DNA from: Pseudopyrenochaeta lycopersici
Lineage: Eukaryota; Ascomycota; Dothideomycetes; Pleosporales; Pseudopyrenochaetaceae
Assembly (NCBI GenBank): GCA_003313425.1
Contig: NHZP01000009.1
Span: 1,116,001 to 1,180,000, forward strand
Length of the DNA stretch: 64,000 nt
Direction of reading: 5' to 3'
Shown here in pieces: positions 10,723 to 22,717 of this stretch (positions are counted from its first letter, which is position 1; each line of letters begins with the position of its first letter). The translations under genes were made by a program, and so were the position numbers. The notes under the pieces are model-generated. The model searched no databases and was not told the origin of the DNA. It saw only the letters and a list, made by a program, of their open reading frames with translations.

Positions 10723-12545
10723 TTTTGTCGGTGTTTGTAGATGCTGGTCGTTGTGTTGCTGAATCTGCAGGTAAAAGTTGCATTGTCAATCTTGGTTAGA
10801 AATGTCTTACCTTTCACTGTGGCAACCCATTTTACATATTGTACTCCGCACTTGCTATAGCGACGCGGGGTTTTTGGAATCTGGTGAGTTCCACAAGAAT
10901 CATGACTGCATACACTGATGCCCAATCAATTTGTAGATTGAGCCATGACAGTCGTACGATCCTCGTCGTCGCATACTTGAAATTGCCTTCTGATTGGTTA
11001 GACAATGGTCCGGTGTCTTGGCAGAAGGATGGAAGTGCATCTGGACAGATATGATGAGCCTCGGGGCACACTCACGGAATTACACAAATAACCCTCGTGC
11101 GAATTGTGGGATTTCCAGGTCGTATCCGCGCGGTTGACCCGGCAGTTGCTTATGTAGTTCGAAGGATCTTGACCCCTTTGGTCACATTTAGAAGATCTCG
11201 TTGTACTTCAATAGTGTTTAGGAACATGGTGACAGCGCAGAGTATGAACCTAATGGAATTGATCAGCAGGGAAAAGGCATCAACGACAATAGCAACCTCT
11301 TTTTGCATCTGTGCGAGCACATCATTCTCTTGCTTGTGACCTGAAATTTGTTTCGAATATTCCAAAGATTCTTTGCATGAGCTGGAAAGTTTAATCAGCC
11401 CATTCTGAGGAGAACCACAGTTAGCATTACCTTTCCGTGAAACCGTCTTTGAACAATATGGCGACTTGCGTGGTGACACAGTCGTCAGCCAGTGGTAATT
11501 TGATGATCACCAGGTGGGTGGAGACGATTTCGTCTGACCAGAGCCGACGGTAGCCAAGCGAGACATAGCGGTTGCAACTTTACACGACGTGTACAGAGCG
11601 CAGAATGCTGCTTTGGCCGATGTTTCCTACCTTAAATGCATCAGTACTCATGTGCAAAGCTTAGTATCAACACAAAGGATTAAGATGAGGTAGCAATGTC
11701 CGCCCATATGCGCCCGTATTGTTCAAAACAATCGGCAATATTGTAACGAGAAACAACTCGTATATAATCACCCAAGAAACTTGCTAACGCTTTGAGAAAT
11801 GTTAGAATTCGTCATCAATACGTACGTCTCAGCGCCCCATATTGATGAAGAAGATACCGTCAGAATCCTATGGTTGATGCTCCACTGAGATTCTCGTGAC
11901 ACCGTCACCAGTGAGAAATTTGCACGTGAAACTCGGGGTTCCACAAGTTAAGAGACATGTTGCACCAATGCTGCGTCATTTTCGGAGGTTCGATTGCATT
12001 TGCCAAATCCCCCGTTCACGCAGCTGGCAACTCCAACCTAGAATATGCCTATTTTCTATTTGCTATTCCGAAGCAATAGAGTGAAATACTGCTTTCACAC
12101 CCGTACCGTGATTTACGGCCTCGGTTCCGGATCAGCAAATGGCAGATTGTGGATCAAGGAGAACGCCGATGCGCGTTAGTATGGTCTTATAGGTAAGATA
12201 GTCCGGTATAAGGTGAGAAACACACGGCAGAAAGCCATTACCATCAGTGCTTCGCTGCCTGTTGTTCGCTGGGCAAAATGAGTTAAAGTTAGGACCGTGT
12301 AATTGGTTTACATAACTATGAAAATATCTATCATGACTATCGAAGCCTTTCACAAATGATGCTAGGGTAGATCATGGTAATATGAGTATGCAAAGGCGGT
12401 CGCTATCACCTGGGAGTGTTTGCAGATATGGAAGCCAAAATCGCAATAGAGACAGGAATCTTGATTGTATGTAACCGAACGGATAGCCCGTCGTGTCAAG
12501 GAAATGCTGTGCGGGAAATCTATGTTTTAAAACGTCTGTCGAGAT
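10723..12545. other. Gene-free 1.8 kb
   Basis: This stretch lies upstream of the transporter and downstream of the PTH11-like gene. A minus-strand open frame at 11150-11479 has a weakly amphipathic helical look but no partner exons and no motif I can defend. The transporter promoter is expected just above 10722. Nothing else is seen. Confidence 0.5.
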
Positions 12546-13984
12546 TTATAAAAAGTTATTATGGCTTCGTAAGTGAGCTGTCGAGATTGGGCTCAAAAGC
12601 TCTGCGTCTTGCAGCTCACAGGCTCTTTCGCTTCTTCCATTCTCATACCACGGTTCGAGATGGGGCATCTCCGCCGTTAGCCATGGTTCATCGCACCGCG
12701 AGGGTGTCTGCATGCCCTCCAAATCTTGAACTGTGTTGTTGAGCGTTGTTGTATTTGGGGCATACTCTTTACTGTCGGGCCATGGTGCAAGGTACGGCAA
12801 TTCTGTTGTCCCCCATGTGTCCTCTTCTCCTCTTTCTCTCCCGGGACGCCTTTCGGATGATGTGAACAGCTTAAAAGCCTTTTCTTTCAAACTAAGTCGC
12901 GGTCGGAAAGTCCCCGATGAGAGATTGCGATCGCGAATGAACAGCGTCCTGTAAGGAGCAACACATGCGACAACGATCGCTGCCATTGAATGTTAAGTTC
13001 CATCTTTCGGTATAGTCCAACCAGCACTTACCGATGTTAAGCTCAATGTTTGTCCACATGAACATCCATATTGGATCTATTTGCTGCTTGACGCCCACAG
13101 TCGTGATGGTCGCTCGAACAATCGCGAAGACGATGGTTACCACTACAAGCGAAAATATGGCCGAGAGTGCGATTTTCTGTCGCTTTGTTATCCGCACTCT
13201 TCTTAGAATAAGAAACGGAATGGTCATGACTATTTACGTCAGGAGTTAAGCATCGGAGAAACAGGAGACTCGGGGTTCTTACTCAAGCAGTCCGTGAAAA
13301 CATCCAATACACTGTTCACCCACATGCTCACAAAACTGAGACCCTGTGTCTCACACTCCTGACTGATTGTAATCTTGAAAGATACCAAAGTGCAGCGGTA
13401 AGGTAATGTCGCAAAGCACAACGTATAGCATACCAGTGTAAAACCAGTGACAAACCACCACCATGTATTCAAACTGCTAATGCTTCTTATTCCTAGCCTA
13501 CGGAAAAAAAGCAGGAAGGCAGCCTTAACACACCATAGACCGGTATAGAATATCATCGGTGTGACTGTGAACACTCGTGTAAATTGCATGGTGATGGTCT
13601 TAACGTTGGGAGGAAACTCTTTGTGTCCAGAACCAATGAGCATGATATCGTAGGTAACATTGTTGAAAACGGTGATGACTACCGTGATTACGAGCGAAAG
13701 CGCCCAGGAGAATACGACAAAGAAATCGTCCCAGTAGAGGCGGTGCATAGTTTTCCAGCGAGCATAGAGGCGGGCGGGGAGGAATGCAAAGGACAAGATG
13801 GTCAGCGCCCATATCGTGCCCTGTTACCATGGATCAGCGTCCAGTATGGTGGCGAAATGGAGTAGTCAAAGTGTAGAGCAGAATATGCTGGTGCAAAGTA
13901 TCTTACAAGATATGCGTGGGATGAGACTTCTGGCCTTGTGTAGCCTGCTGAATCTGAAGTCGCTCTTTGGAGTAATTGGTGCAT
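12546..13984 (-). CDS. SAT4/PTH11-type seven-helix integral membrane protein
   Basis: Exons on the minus strand are 13984-13907, 13820-13283, 13229-13032 and 12979-12546, giving 415 residues. All junctions keep frame: the second restores DCL-IMTIP and the third ELNIA-IVVACVAPYR. Seven hydrophobic segments occur in the spacing of the fungal rhodopsin_SAT4 domain, with LYARW followed by the conserved WDDFFVV after helix 2. Cys residues lie in the extracellular loops (LPYRC and SQECET). The cytoplasmic tail is about 120 residues, hydrophilic, with two similar motifs ELPYLAPW and EMPHLEPW. Members include PTH11, needed for surface sensing by rice blast, but most are uncharacterised. A longer N terminus starting at 14074 in the same frame is possible; I chose the Met nearest the first helix. 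Confidence 0.85.
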
Positions 13985-15336
13985 CTCGATACCAATTGAA
14001 CGGCCTTCATGGCCCGAAAGATTGAGGAATTGCCAGATGTAGACAGTATTGTAAAAGGTCGAAGTACCTTTCACTATCTTATCGGCGCGAAACAGTTTCA
14101 GTAGCTAAGAGTGTCAAGGCTAGGATTGAACTGTAGACCGCACAGGACTGGGCAGTCTCACCGAGACCATCCCCTCTTGCCCCTAGCGACTCTCCAAACC
14201 GAGTTGGAGAAATGATTTGGGTCCAGGAAGCCGCTGTCCCACGTGCTCGCCTCACGAAAGATATGCCAGCACAGCGGGTTTTGGCCTTCTGTTTATGCCA
14301 GTAAATTATATCGGAGAATATTCCGTAGTACTGGCGTCTGTGGGCTTGAAGCACTGACCGCTGCATGTGTTTCAAAAAACTATCGCGTCCACCCTAGGGC
14401 GCCTAGGCTAGCTGGTGAAGAATTAGGAAAGTCTAGCGATGCACGGTACGATGGTTTGGCCGCACTATATTTTTTCGGTCTAGATTGCAGCTCATTATAC
14501 TTTGCCCGTTGGAGAAAATACCTCTTGAGCTTGGGGTATGTTTTCAAATAAATACCAATGGTCAGGGAATCCTTCCGTGCTACATACAAGCCTTTGCTGC
14601 CGACAAACGCACTCTCCATAGGTGATTATGTTGGATCTTGAGGACGCGACAGGAGGATGCAGCGAAACGCGACGAGATAAAGGGGTATACAAGATCGTAT
14701 CCAAGCACATCTATCATGAGGATAGGTAGAAGTCACCGGGTTAAGTGCATTAATGTACCAGGCAATGTGACACGGGTTGCTGGTGTTGAAATCTGTTGAT
14801 AAACAAAATGACGCAATCCGCTCAGAGTAGGGACGGCAACCGCGACTTGCAGTAACTTCTCGCTGCTTTACGACAGTGCATCATGCGTCGTATGGCAATA
14901 CAAACTCCTGCTTTGTTAGATTTGCCTTGCGAGGAGAATCAAATTTACCAATACGTGATACGAATAATGGAAAAAGTTTCACAGCAAGCTCCTCTCTACA
15001 GGGTTTGTAGCTCACAGCCGATCCACTATGGCGCCAAACAGAAGATGCCATATAATTTGGTTTAATTTTTGTCTGAGCAGCTGACAGGCAGTGAAGTCCA
15101 CGATTATTCCTGGCACTCAGACGTGCACGGCTTACGTAGTAGACGAGATTATCGCCATAGTTACAGTGATAGAATAATCACGCCAGATCTTTCAGGACGT
15201 TTCGCTTTTGGGTCGTTCTTCTTGGTGTTCCGAGTTCTCACCACACCTCGTGCCGCGATACCTCCATAGCACTTAAAGATTTCAATTTTCGACACCTTTC
15301 CCACTACTGCTCTCATCTTTCTACCCATACAAGCAA
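13985..15336. other. Intergenic 1.35 kb, no gene seen
   Basis: It contains only short open frames on both strands without motifs. It includes the possible N-terminal extension of the PTH11-like gene (to 14074) and the presumed promoters of two divergent genes. Confidence 0.45.
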
Positions 15337-16813
15337 ATGAAACTCCGAACGCAGAACGAGACTGGCTCGGTAAATCTAAAAACTCAAGCCCTAACAATAT
15401 CGCTATCGCTCCCAACTGCTCCGTCCTCGTACCAGAGCGCATACAATCGAGGATCTGTGCTTGGAACCGAAGGCGACTTCCATCATTTCGTACGAGTGAT
15501 CGACGAGTCTCATATACAAAGTGGGTACTGGAAGTTTGGATCTTATGATGACGACAAGCGCACCCATGCCCGCGGACTTGAAACACCGGAGCATGTCTTG
15601 TTAGAGCAAGACCGTAGCGATGAGAATTACGATGACATAGTGATTCGCTGGGTACCAGGCCTGAGTGACCCATACCTTCGGTGCCAATTATCTGGTTCAG
15701 CAGCACAGCATCTAGGGTTGATTTACGAGATAAGGCGAATACTAGGCAAATCAATGTCACTGCGAGATCAGGTACCGACCTACACGAGTGAGCCGCATGA
15801 TGGGTTGAAACACTTCTGGGAGAATAAATGGCGCATGAAGCAAGCTGTACCACCGGTGAACATCTCACTGACTACATCTTTGGTGCTGGATCTGTCGCTA
15901 CTGAGCGTTGGCGCACCCAAGATGCAGAACCTCTCTCCTACACAAAAGCTGCCTTCTACTAGTGCTCGCCATCATACTTACTCGGTTGAAAATAGCGCAA
16001 AGTATCAGCGAGCCCAGAATCCGAACTACCCATCCATTCCTGGAGATCATATTGAGCCTAGTGAAGTCCCAAGTAGATCACAACTGAGCGGTCGCGGAAG
16101 AGCTGGAAGTACTTCTGCGCTTCGTCCGATACTGCCTAATCCTCCGGTGAGGACTTCACCGAATTCAGAAGCTGAATTAAATCCAGTCAGTCGAAGAGCA
16201 TGCCAATCTACTGCACCATTGCGTGCTAGCGAGGTCGCGCATTTCTTGTCGCTAAAGGAACCAGTTTCTACCAATTGGAGTCGACCAAGCCCGGCTGTTG
16301 CTGACCCACAGGCAAATCTGAACAGTGAACAGGTGGGTCACAATAATCCAGAATCAAGTGTCAAACCTGATGGCAAACTGTTTCCCGACCCTTCGCAGCG
16401 GCCTCACGAAGAGATAGATGTCTATTCCGAGTTGCCCTGTATGGACTGTGAACTACTTACTGAGCATAGATGGGATTGCCATATAGGCAGTAAGCACTAT
16501 TGCTATCTTTGTATTGAGTTCAGCTAAATCATTTTCAGATTTGAAGCCGATGAAGAACCTTACTGTCCTTGACTACCGCTGCCTTGCTGATGCCGTTAAG
16601 CAATTCGATCCAGGTTCATGGAACAAACACTTCAACCAGTTTCCTGAAGCAGAGGCAGAAGACCCTGAGGTACAGATTAAAGGCATGGCAGCGGTCATCC
16701 GGAATGAAGCCAGCTACAAGAGCGACCTTGAGCTTCACATCCTGCCCGATCATGCTATGATCATGCTGTGGGCGTTCAAAGTTTCATCTAGTGTCCAGGT
16801 TATCAAGAAATGA
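15337..16813 (+). CDS. Uncharacterised protein with C-terminal Cys/His cluster
   Basis: Exons 15337-16489 and 16539-16813 give 475 residues. The 49-nt intron (donor GTAAGC, acceptor TTTCAG) turns the apparent terminus at 16527 into a continuing frame reading CHIGNLKPMKNLTVLDYR. The first 160 residues look folded (FHHFVRVIDESHIQSGYW; HFWENKWRMKQ). Residues 190-360 are Ser/Pro-rich and probably disordered. Near the exon junction is CMDCELLTEHRWDCH, a C-x2-C...H...C-H arrangement that could bind a metal, followed by about 95 residues with a charged helical end. I do not recognise the family. The ATG chosen is the first in frame; a longer upstream exon is not excluded. An antisense frame at 15161-15868 is a shadow. 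Confidence 0.7.
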
Positions 16814-17349
16814 ATTGTATGAAGTTAAACTACATCACGCTGCACACATATCTCCTTCAGTAATGCTCACCATGCGGTTTTCGGGGAGCCCCTGCAAGGA
16901 TGACTCGCTAGAGCAAGCTCGCATCTTGAAGCGACAGTTGGCCAGCAGTGTTTGCGTATTGTAAACGCGGTAATAAAAAATTCTTTTATTTCACATCGTA
17001 TCCATTTCGATTATAGGTCAATTGGGCGTTTGAAAGCGTGAATGTACGAGATGAGGTTTCTTTGCACGGATGACATGCCCCGCTTTCATGGACCGAGGCA
17101 TTCTTCTACTTCACGTTGCAAGCCGCCTTCCTTTTAAAGAGATCTAGGCCGCACATCTTTACTATAAGATGAGCTCTGGCTCAGATTTCCTTCTAATTGA
17201 TCAAAGTTCAATCGTTTCTCTCTCTATTCCCCACCAATGCATTGATACATTCGTCACATCTGCTCCAATCGAGTCGTAATCCGATATCTTGCTCTTGCCT
17301 ACTCCTCAAACTTCACAACTGGGCGAACCATTGTAGTAACTGCCTAAAA
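16814..17349. other. Intergenic, promoter of the beta-lactamase-like gene
   Basis: The 536 bases between co-directional genes contain pyrimidine-rich tracts (TTTCTCTCTCTATTCCCC near 17213) before the start at 17350. No RNA gene or repeat is recognised. Confidence 0.5.
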
Positions 17350-18791
17350 ATGGCCGACTTTGAAGCCCTAATTACCAACGCGATCTCCACGAAAGATATT
17401 CCAGGCTGTGTTCTCGTATCTTCAAATCGCGATGGGGGCTTCAGATATATGAAATCCTTTGGGAAGACTTCAATGAAAGACGAAAATGTAAAACCACTTC
17501 AATTAGATACGGTGATGTGGATAGCTAGCTGTACAAAACTTATGACATCGCTTTGCGCTATGCAGCTAGTGGAACGCGGCTTGGTCAGCCTCGATGAGCC
17601 AGTCTACAAGCACATCCCAGAACTTGAGGCCTTCAACGTGCTAAACGGCTTTGAAAAAGATGGCAAGCCTATCGAAAGGAGACACACTAAGCCCATCACC
17701 CTTCGGCTCTTACTTACACACTCTTCTGGCCTGACATACGATGCTATGCATCCTAAGGCATTGGCTTGGCTTCACTACCATAATCGGCAACCGGGCACAT
17801 CTGGAAAACTTCTTGAGCGCTTCGATACACCTCTCATGTTTGAACCTGGAGAGTCTTGGATGTACGGCCCGTCCATCGACTATGCCGGTTTGCTAGTCGA
17901 ACGAGTAACCGGCCTTACTCTCGAAGCCTACATGAAAAAGAATTTGTGGGAACCCTTGGGAGTAAAGGATATGACATTTTTCTTATCCTCGCGTCCCGAT
18001 ATGATAGCAAGAAAGGCGGATATGAGCGTGAGAGATGGGACAGGCAAAGTACGGCACACATCATCGAAGATGACGTATCAAGATGGTAATGGAAAGGAAG
18101 TAGTGGACTGCATGGGCGGACAGGGAACCTTTACAAGTGCGGAGGAGTATCTGAAGATTATTCATGCATTGTTGACGTGCGATGAAAATGAGAAGATACT
18201 CAAGAGATCAACTCTCGAAGAGTTTTTCAAACCACAGCTCGGTAAAGGGAGTAGTGAGGCGCTTAATGCGGTGTTGAAGGACGATATGGTACGTTTAGTT
18301 CCCCAAGATCAAACACTAATATTTGTCATCCCTTCACGATTTTACACACTCTCTGGCAGCTTGAAAGACCTCTTGCGAAGTATATGCGCAGACATTGTGG
18401 GAAGTTGAGCTTCGTTAACACCTCGCTGACTTTCGTAACCCTACAGGTCAACAACGCTATGGGCGGTACAGCCAGGGAGATAAGAAAAGACTGGGGTCTT
18501 GGAGGGTTGCTTCTCATGGACGATTCACCAGATGGAAAGAAAGCTGGGACAATGATCTGGGGCGGGCTTCCGAATCTCATGTGGGTAAGTTGCAATACAT
18601 ATCTCCCTTTTAATGTAGTTTAAGCTAACGGATTGCAGTGGGTAGATCGTAAGGCAGGCCTGTGTGGACTGTACGCAGGGCAAGTTTTGCCTACTGGAGA
18701 TGCGAAGTGTGCAGCGCTGAACAGGAAGTTTGAAGAGGCAATGTACGAGCAGTACACGAAGAGCGGTACTCTGAGTACTCCGAAGCTGTAA
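17350..18791 (+). CDS. Serine beta-lactamase/transpeptidase-like hydrolase (LovD/EstB type)
   Basis: Three exons (17350-18288, 18447-18584, 18639-18791) give 409 residues. The class C beta-lactamase fold is shown by the nucleophile motif SCTK (S-x-x-K) near residue 61, the tyrosine motif region YGPSIDYAGLL (Y-x-x-S instead of the usual Y-x-N), RLLLTHSSGLTYD, and the C-terminal GGLPNLMWWVDRKAGLCGLYAGQ in place of the H/K-T-G strand. Fungal members are esterases, transesterases of polyketide pathways (LovD) or unknown; few hydrolyse antibiotics. There is no signal peptide, so it is probably cytosolic. The last three residues, PKL, resemble a weak peroxisomal signal. The first intron is 158 nt, longer than most here. 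No biosynthetic core gene lies nearby, so a metabolite role is not supported by context. Confidence 0.88.
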
Positions 18792-19116
18792 TTGAATAAG
18801 TAAAAAGGGTAAAAGTATCGCATAATCACGATTAGACAGTCTGGAGGAATTCAAAGTACCATAAACACATGATTTGAATGATTATTTCTTTATCAATACA
18901 GGAAATATGCTCTTACTCGAGCGTCATATCCATGTGATAAGTCTGTTATAGTAAGCGATACCTCAAGTGTGAATTATGAGCTTCGAAATCTCTGTGGTAT
19001 CGTAACGTATCAAAAAGCAAGAGCAGACAAAACGCCAAAATTTCCAGCATGAATATCTTGGCTCACTATCCTCCGTCTGAATATTCCACGGACCTCGCAA
19101 TCGCTTAGAAGGGCAC
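18792..19116. other. Intergenic between convergent genes
   Basis: 325 bases hold the 3' regions of two convergent genes. They are AT-rich, without a coding region. Confidence 0.45.
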
Positions 19117-20613
19117 TCAGCGTCTGCGACCCGTCTGCCGCAGCATCGCTGCACGCTCAAGAGCCTCATTCTGGCGGTTCATGGCATAACCGTTCGAGAG
19201 CTCGGCGGCGGCTTCCTGGACCATATCCAAGGCGCCCGTTTCCATGGTGGGGCTGGTTCCGAATGTCCCAGTTTTTGAGTCGGGATCGTTGTTATCCGTG
19301 CCAGCGTTCAGTTCGATGATCTCATTCATGTCAAAACCGCCTCTGTTCATACCGTAGTGTACGAACTCCGAGGGACATTGGTCGAAGTCGTTTTTAGCAT
19401 AGGTATTTGTGTCCTTGCTGAAAATGTCTTGCGGATCCAGTGCTAGTGTAGTGACGAACGCAGTATTGTAATCCGTAGTCAAAGTTTCCTCGAAGGCAGC
19501 GTTGGTGTTCGTAATTCGGTGTGGGTTGAACGCACTGCTTATATATGAACTGGGCTCAGTGAGGAATGTGTTGTTCGTATCTAAAGATGGGACTGCGTCG
19601 AAGGCATTGTCAGTGCCTTGGTGTGGAGTCGAGGTGAAATCGCTGTTCATTTCCTTATTTAAAGTACTCAGTTGCGCCATGAGACCAAGGGTGCCAGGCT
19701 GACTGCGACGTTCTCCTGTGACGGGATCGAGGCCCTGAAGCAGGGGAAGTAGAATGACCGCTTTCTCTTCTTGTGTGAGAGTGACGAATTGAGCAGCATA
19801 AAGTTCCTGGAGTGAACGCAGATGACCGGGTGCGGCGGGAGAGGGGGCAGAAGCAGTATGCTGCTGCTCCTTCTTGGTGGTTTTCGTAGCTTTGGTGGCC
19901 TTGGTGGCCTTGATGGCCTTATTGACTTTGTTGGTACTCAATGGAGCCCGCTTCCCTGAGGTACGCTTGGAAGTAGTCTTGGTTCTGTTCATGGCAGTCT
20001 GACTCGAAGTCTGGGATTGAGGACGAGGGATGCCTGCACCCCACATGGCCTCAATTGGCCCTACCTGCTGGGAGATTGCAAGGGCAGCTGGAGACATCTG
20101 AGTATGCTTATAAGGCGAGTAGTGGCCGGTCTTCCTACAGGGCGTGGTCTGAGGAGTCTGGGGAAGGGAGAGCTTCTTGGGCGGGGTCTTAGGGACAATT
20201 GGCGTCTGAACTGGGCTTGGGCGATTGTTTTGCGAATTCAGAAGAGCTTTCAGGCGCGCATTTTCCGCCATCAATTGCTCTACCGATGGTGCCTCCTGAA
20301 AGTCCTCGGAGGATTGAGGAGGAGTTGCAGGCCACCTACTACTCTGGAGGCCATCAGCGTCACACCCAGTATTATTGACTGACCAAACACAGACATCATC
20401 CACATGAGTTCCCATGGCCTCGATACCCGTTGTTAAAGCAGCACCTAACATGTCCGCTGGGAGCTCACCAGCGAAGGCTGGATCCTGGATTGAAAACCAT
20501 TCAGTAGCATTGAGGCTACCGGAGCCCCTCATATCGAAAGATTTGTGCATCTCCAGGTCAACATCGTCTCCAAACAGTAGTTGATCGGGTTCAGGACTGA
20601 CAATGTCGGCCAT
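19117..20613 (-). CDS. Low-complexity, probably nuclear protein
   Basis: A single open frame of 498 residues starts MADIVSPEPDQLL after a pyrimidine-rich leader on the minus strand. Residues 110-130 (VEQLMAENARLKALLNSQNN) look like a short leucine-zipper-like helix. A Pro/Thr-rich stretch follows, then a basic segment with a tandem KATKATKATK repeat flanked by TSKRTSGKRAP, which could be a nuclear localisation or DNA-contact region. A more conserved-looking block follows (LRSLQELYAAQFVTLTQEEKAVILLPLLQGLDPVTG), then an Asn/Thr/Asp-rich tail. Composition suggests a nuclear regulator, but no named domain is visible, and there is no basic region next to the zipper-like helix. Function unknown. 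A mirror frame on the plus strand is a shadow. Confidence 0.8.
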   Translation of the reverse strand: MADIVSPEPDQLLFGDDVDLEMHKSFDMRGSGSLNATEWFSIQDPAFAGELPADMLGAALTTGIEAMGTHVDDVCVWSVNNTGCDADGLQSSRWPATPPQSSEDFQEAPSVEQLMAENARLKALLNSQNNRPSPVQTPIVPKTPPKKLSLPQTPQTTPCRKTGHYSPYKHTQMSPAALAISQQVGPIEAMWGAGIPRPQSQTSSQTAMNRTKTTSKRTSGKRAPLSTNKVNKAIKATKATKATKTTKKEQQHTASAPSPAAPGHLRSLQELYAAQFVTLTQEEKAVILLPLLQGLDPVTGERRSQPGTLGLMAQLSTLNKEMNSDFTSTPHQGTDNAFDAVPSLDTNNTFLTEPSSYISSAFNPHRITNTNAAFEETLTTDYNTAFVTTLALDPQDIFSKDTNTYAKNDFDQCPSEFVHYGMNRGGFDMNEIIELNAGTDNNDPDSKTGTFGTSPTMETGALDMVQEAAAELSNGYAMNRQNEALERAAMLRQTGRRR

Positions 20614-22717
20614 GGCAAATGGTATAGATTAAGTAAGGTGAAGTGATAATAGTAGTAGCGATGACGAGAAAAAAAAATGAAATATCGAAGTGAGGTGCAA
20701 AAAGGGAGTCCGGAGAGGAACGTTGGCAGCTTGAAGAACCCTCTGTGAGCGAGGAGGCTGGGGGTATCGGAAAGTGGATCTGTGGTCTGTGGTTTCACCG
20801 TTGGTCAGTGTCCTCACTGTTGTCTTCCAAGCGGCCGGTCTCTTGTGCCAAAATAGGCAATTGGGTCAGATGGAGGGAAATCCGATTGGTCTAGGCCCTC
20901 AAATTTCCTTACAAGTTGATTTTTGCAAGGTGTGAAGGTGATAAAGGTGAGTCGAGTGCGTCGCCCTCGCCATGTCGCCGTGGGGGACCACACCTTCGGC
21001 CTAAGTTGAGGGCAATTGGAATCGCAGAAACGGGATATCAAAGAGCCGTAGGAATATACGATTGGATGTTTTAATAATCTATGTAGTAATCAATTACACC
21101 CACGATTCCAATGCATCGTTTGCTGGGAGTCCAGAAATGACATGAGTGTGAAAGAGCGTATCAACCGTATCAACCGAACCTTGCGCGCAAAACGGTGTCG
21201 CAGCTGTCCTATCACAACAGTCAGATGTATATACTTGGACAAGCATGAGCATGCTGCTGCCATATCTCTAGAGCCGAAGACAAGAAATTCGCATGCCGTC
21301 GATCTCACTACCTCAGTGAGAAGTTAAAAGGTGTGGACAGCATCTTGGGGACGCTATTATCAGACTCCAGTACAAGCAAGCTAGTACCACACAGTAAGAC
21401 TTCAATAACAAGAAATAACGTCACAACTATAGTACTGCAATTATGCAATTATTATTTTTCATGTAAGCTTGCAGCGTGGCGTGACCACACCTATCACAGG
21501 CACCTCCTCCCAACTCAAGAGACTGCAGAGTGATGGCACATAGCGATCAACGTTACCGCCAAATGAAATGTCGCGTCAACATCAGCATACTCAATGAATA
21601 AAAAAGATCATGTTGGGACCGCGAACACGTGGCCTTCATTGTGCGTGTGTGTGTGGAGAGAATGCGCATTAGCGCCTGCACCTCTGTTAGCCAAAGTGAA
21701 GGTGGATTGCATGTAGATAGCTCTTATAAGTCGATCTTTGTTTCATCTTACACTTAGTGATCACATAGGGTCAGTGTATTTATGGATGAGATGCGTTTAA
21801 ATAGATTGTCTACCCTCTGAACACCTATCGAAACTCAGATTGACCAAGAATAAACTAGTGTGCACATTGACACAACTCAAATGCCACCTCGTTCATCACA
21901 CTTTATTCGTCATCTCATCCATATCATGTATTTAACGCTTCATGCTTATCTTGTGTATTCTTTCCTCATCGACGTTCTCTTTCTATCCGCATAATATTAG
22001 TTGCAGTTTCAATTCTCGAGAATAGCTCTCCTCTCCGTCCGTTTGATTCGATATGAAACAGCCATGTGCCTTCAATTATGCTTTAGCTGTGGGTAAGAGA
22101 ACCCTTGAGGGATCCTGAGTGGTTGTCAAATTCAAAAGGTGGTTCAGGCAGTGTGATACTTCGTAGGGCGTCCTTTGGGCACTTGGCGGCTTCATTGATG
22201 TGCAAGATTTTCCATATTGATGATCCAGTCCGTCCAAAAGGGTCTGGGACCCAAATCTGTTTCCTATCTAGAACCCTTGTCGTCCAGTGTATCATTTTTG
22301 GTTGAGAAACCGGCGTAGAGGGCCTCTTTGTTGTGCAAGGACATGTAAACTAATTCTGGAAGGCTACTGTGATTTCCTTTAAAAGATAGGCCACCAATCG
22401 CTAACAACGACAAGGTATTCGTAATACTGCTCATTCTCGTAACTCCAAAAAGATTTCCACTAAGGAGAAAAATTACTGAGGCATGATGTGCTTTCGGATG
22501 TATGGAGGCAGCTATTATGGAGCTAATACACTCAAAAGACAAGTTCGAAATAAGTAATCACGTATATGGAGATAATGATAACGGCCTATAGGAGCAGTTT
22601 AATCTGCAAAGCAGGTATGTCATGAAATTACGTCGTAGGAGACCTTGTAAGAAATACTATGTCTCAATTCCGGTGTCATGCACTCGTTCCTCCTGGGCAC
22701 AGGGTCAGTACTGTTGT
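20614..22717. other. Gene-poor 2.1 kb
   Basis: The first 400 bases are the leader and promoter of the minus-strand gene (polypyrimidine on that strand). Beyond it, two overlapping minus-strand frames at 22083-22542 in different phases could be one decayed gene but show no recognisable domain. A short GT run lies near 21642-21653. No gene is supported. Confidence 0.45.

Noticed and set aside
11150..11479. 109-residue minus-strand frame resembling helical N-terminal domains of fungal STAND proteins
   Set aside because: The similarity is impressionistic, there are no following NACHT or NB-ARC motifs and no splice partners.
15161..15868. 235-residue minus-strand frame
   Set aside because: Overlaps the orphan gene at 15337 and lacks any motif.
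17197..17349. Upstream in-frame extension of the beta-lactamase-like protein
   Set aside because: No ATG is needed there; the leader is pyrimidine-rich and the family starts near MADFEALI.
22083..22542. Two overlapping minus-strand frames that could be one frameshifted gene
   Set aside because: No recognisable family and no intron that would join them.
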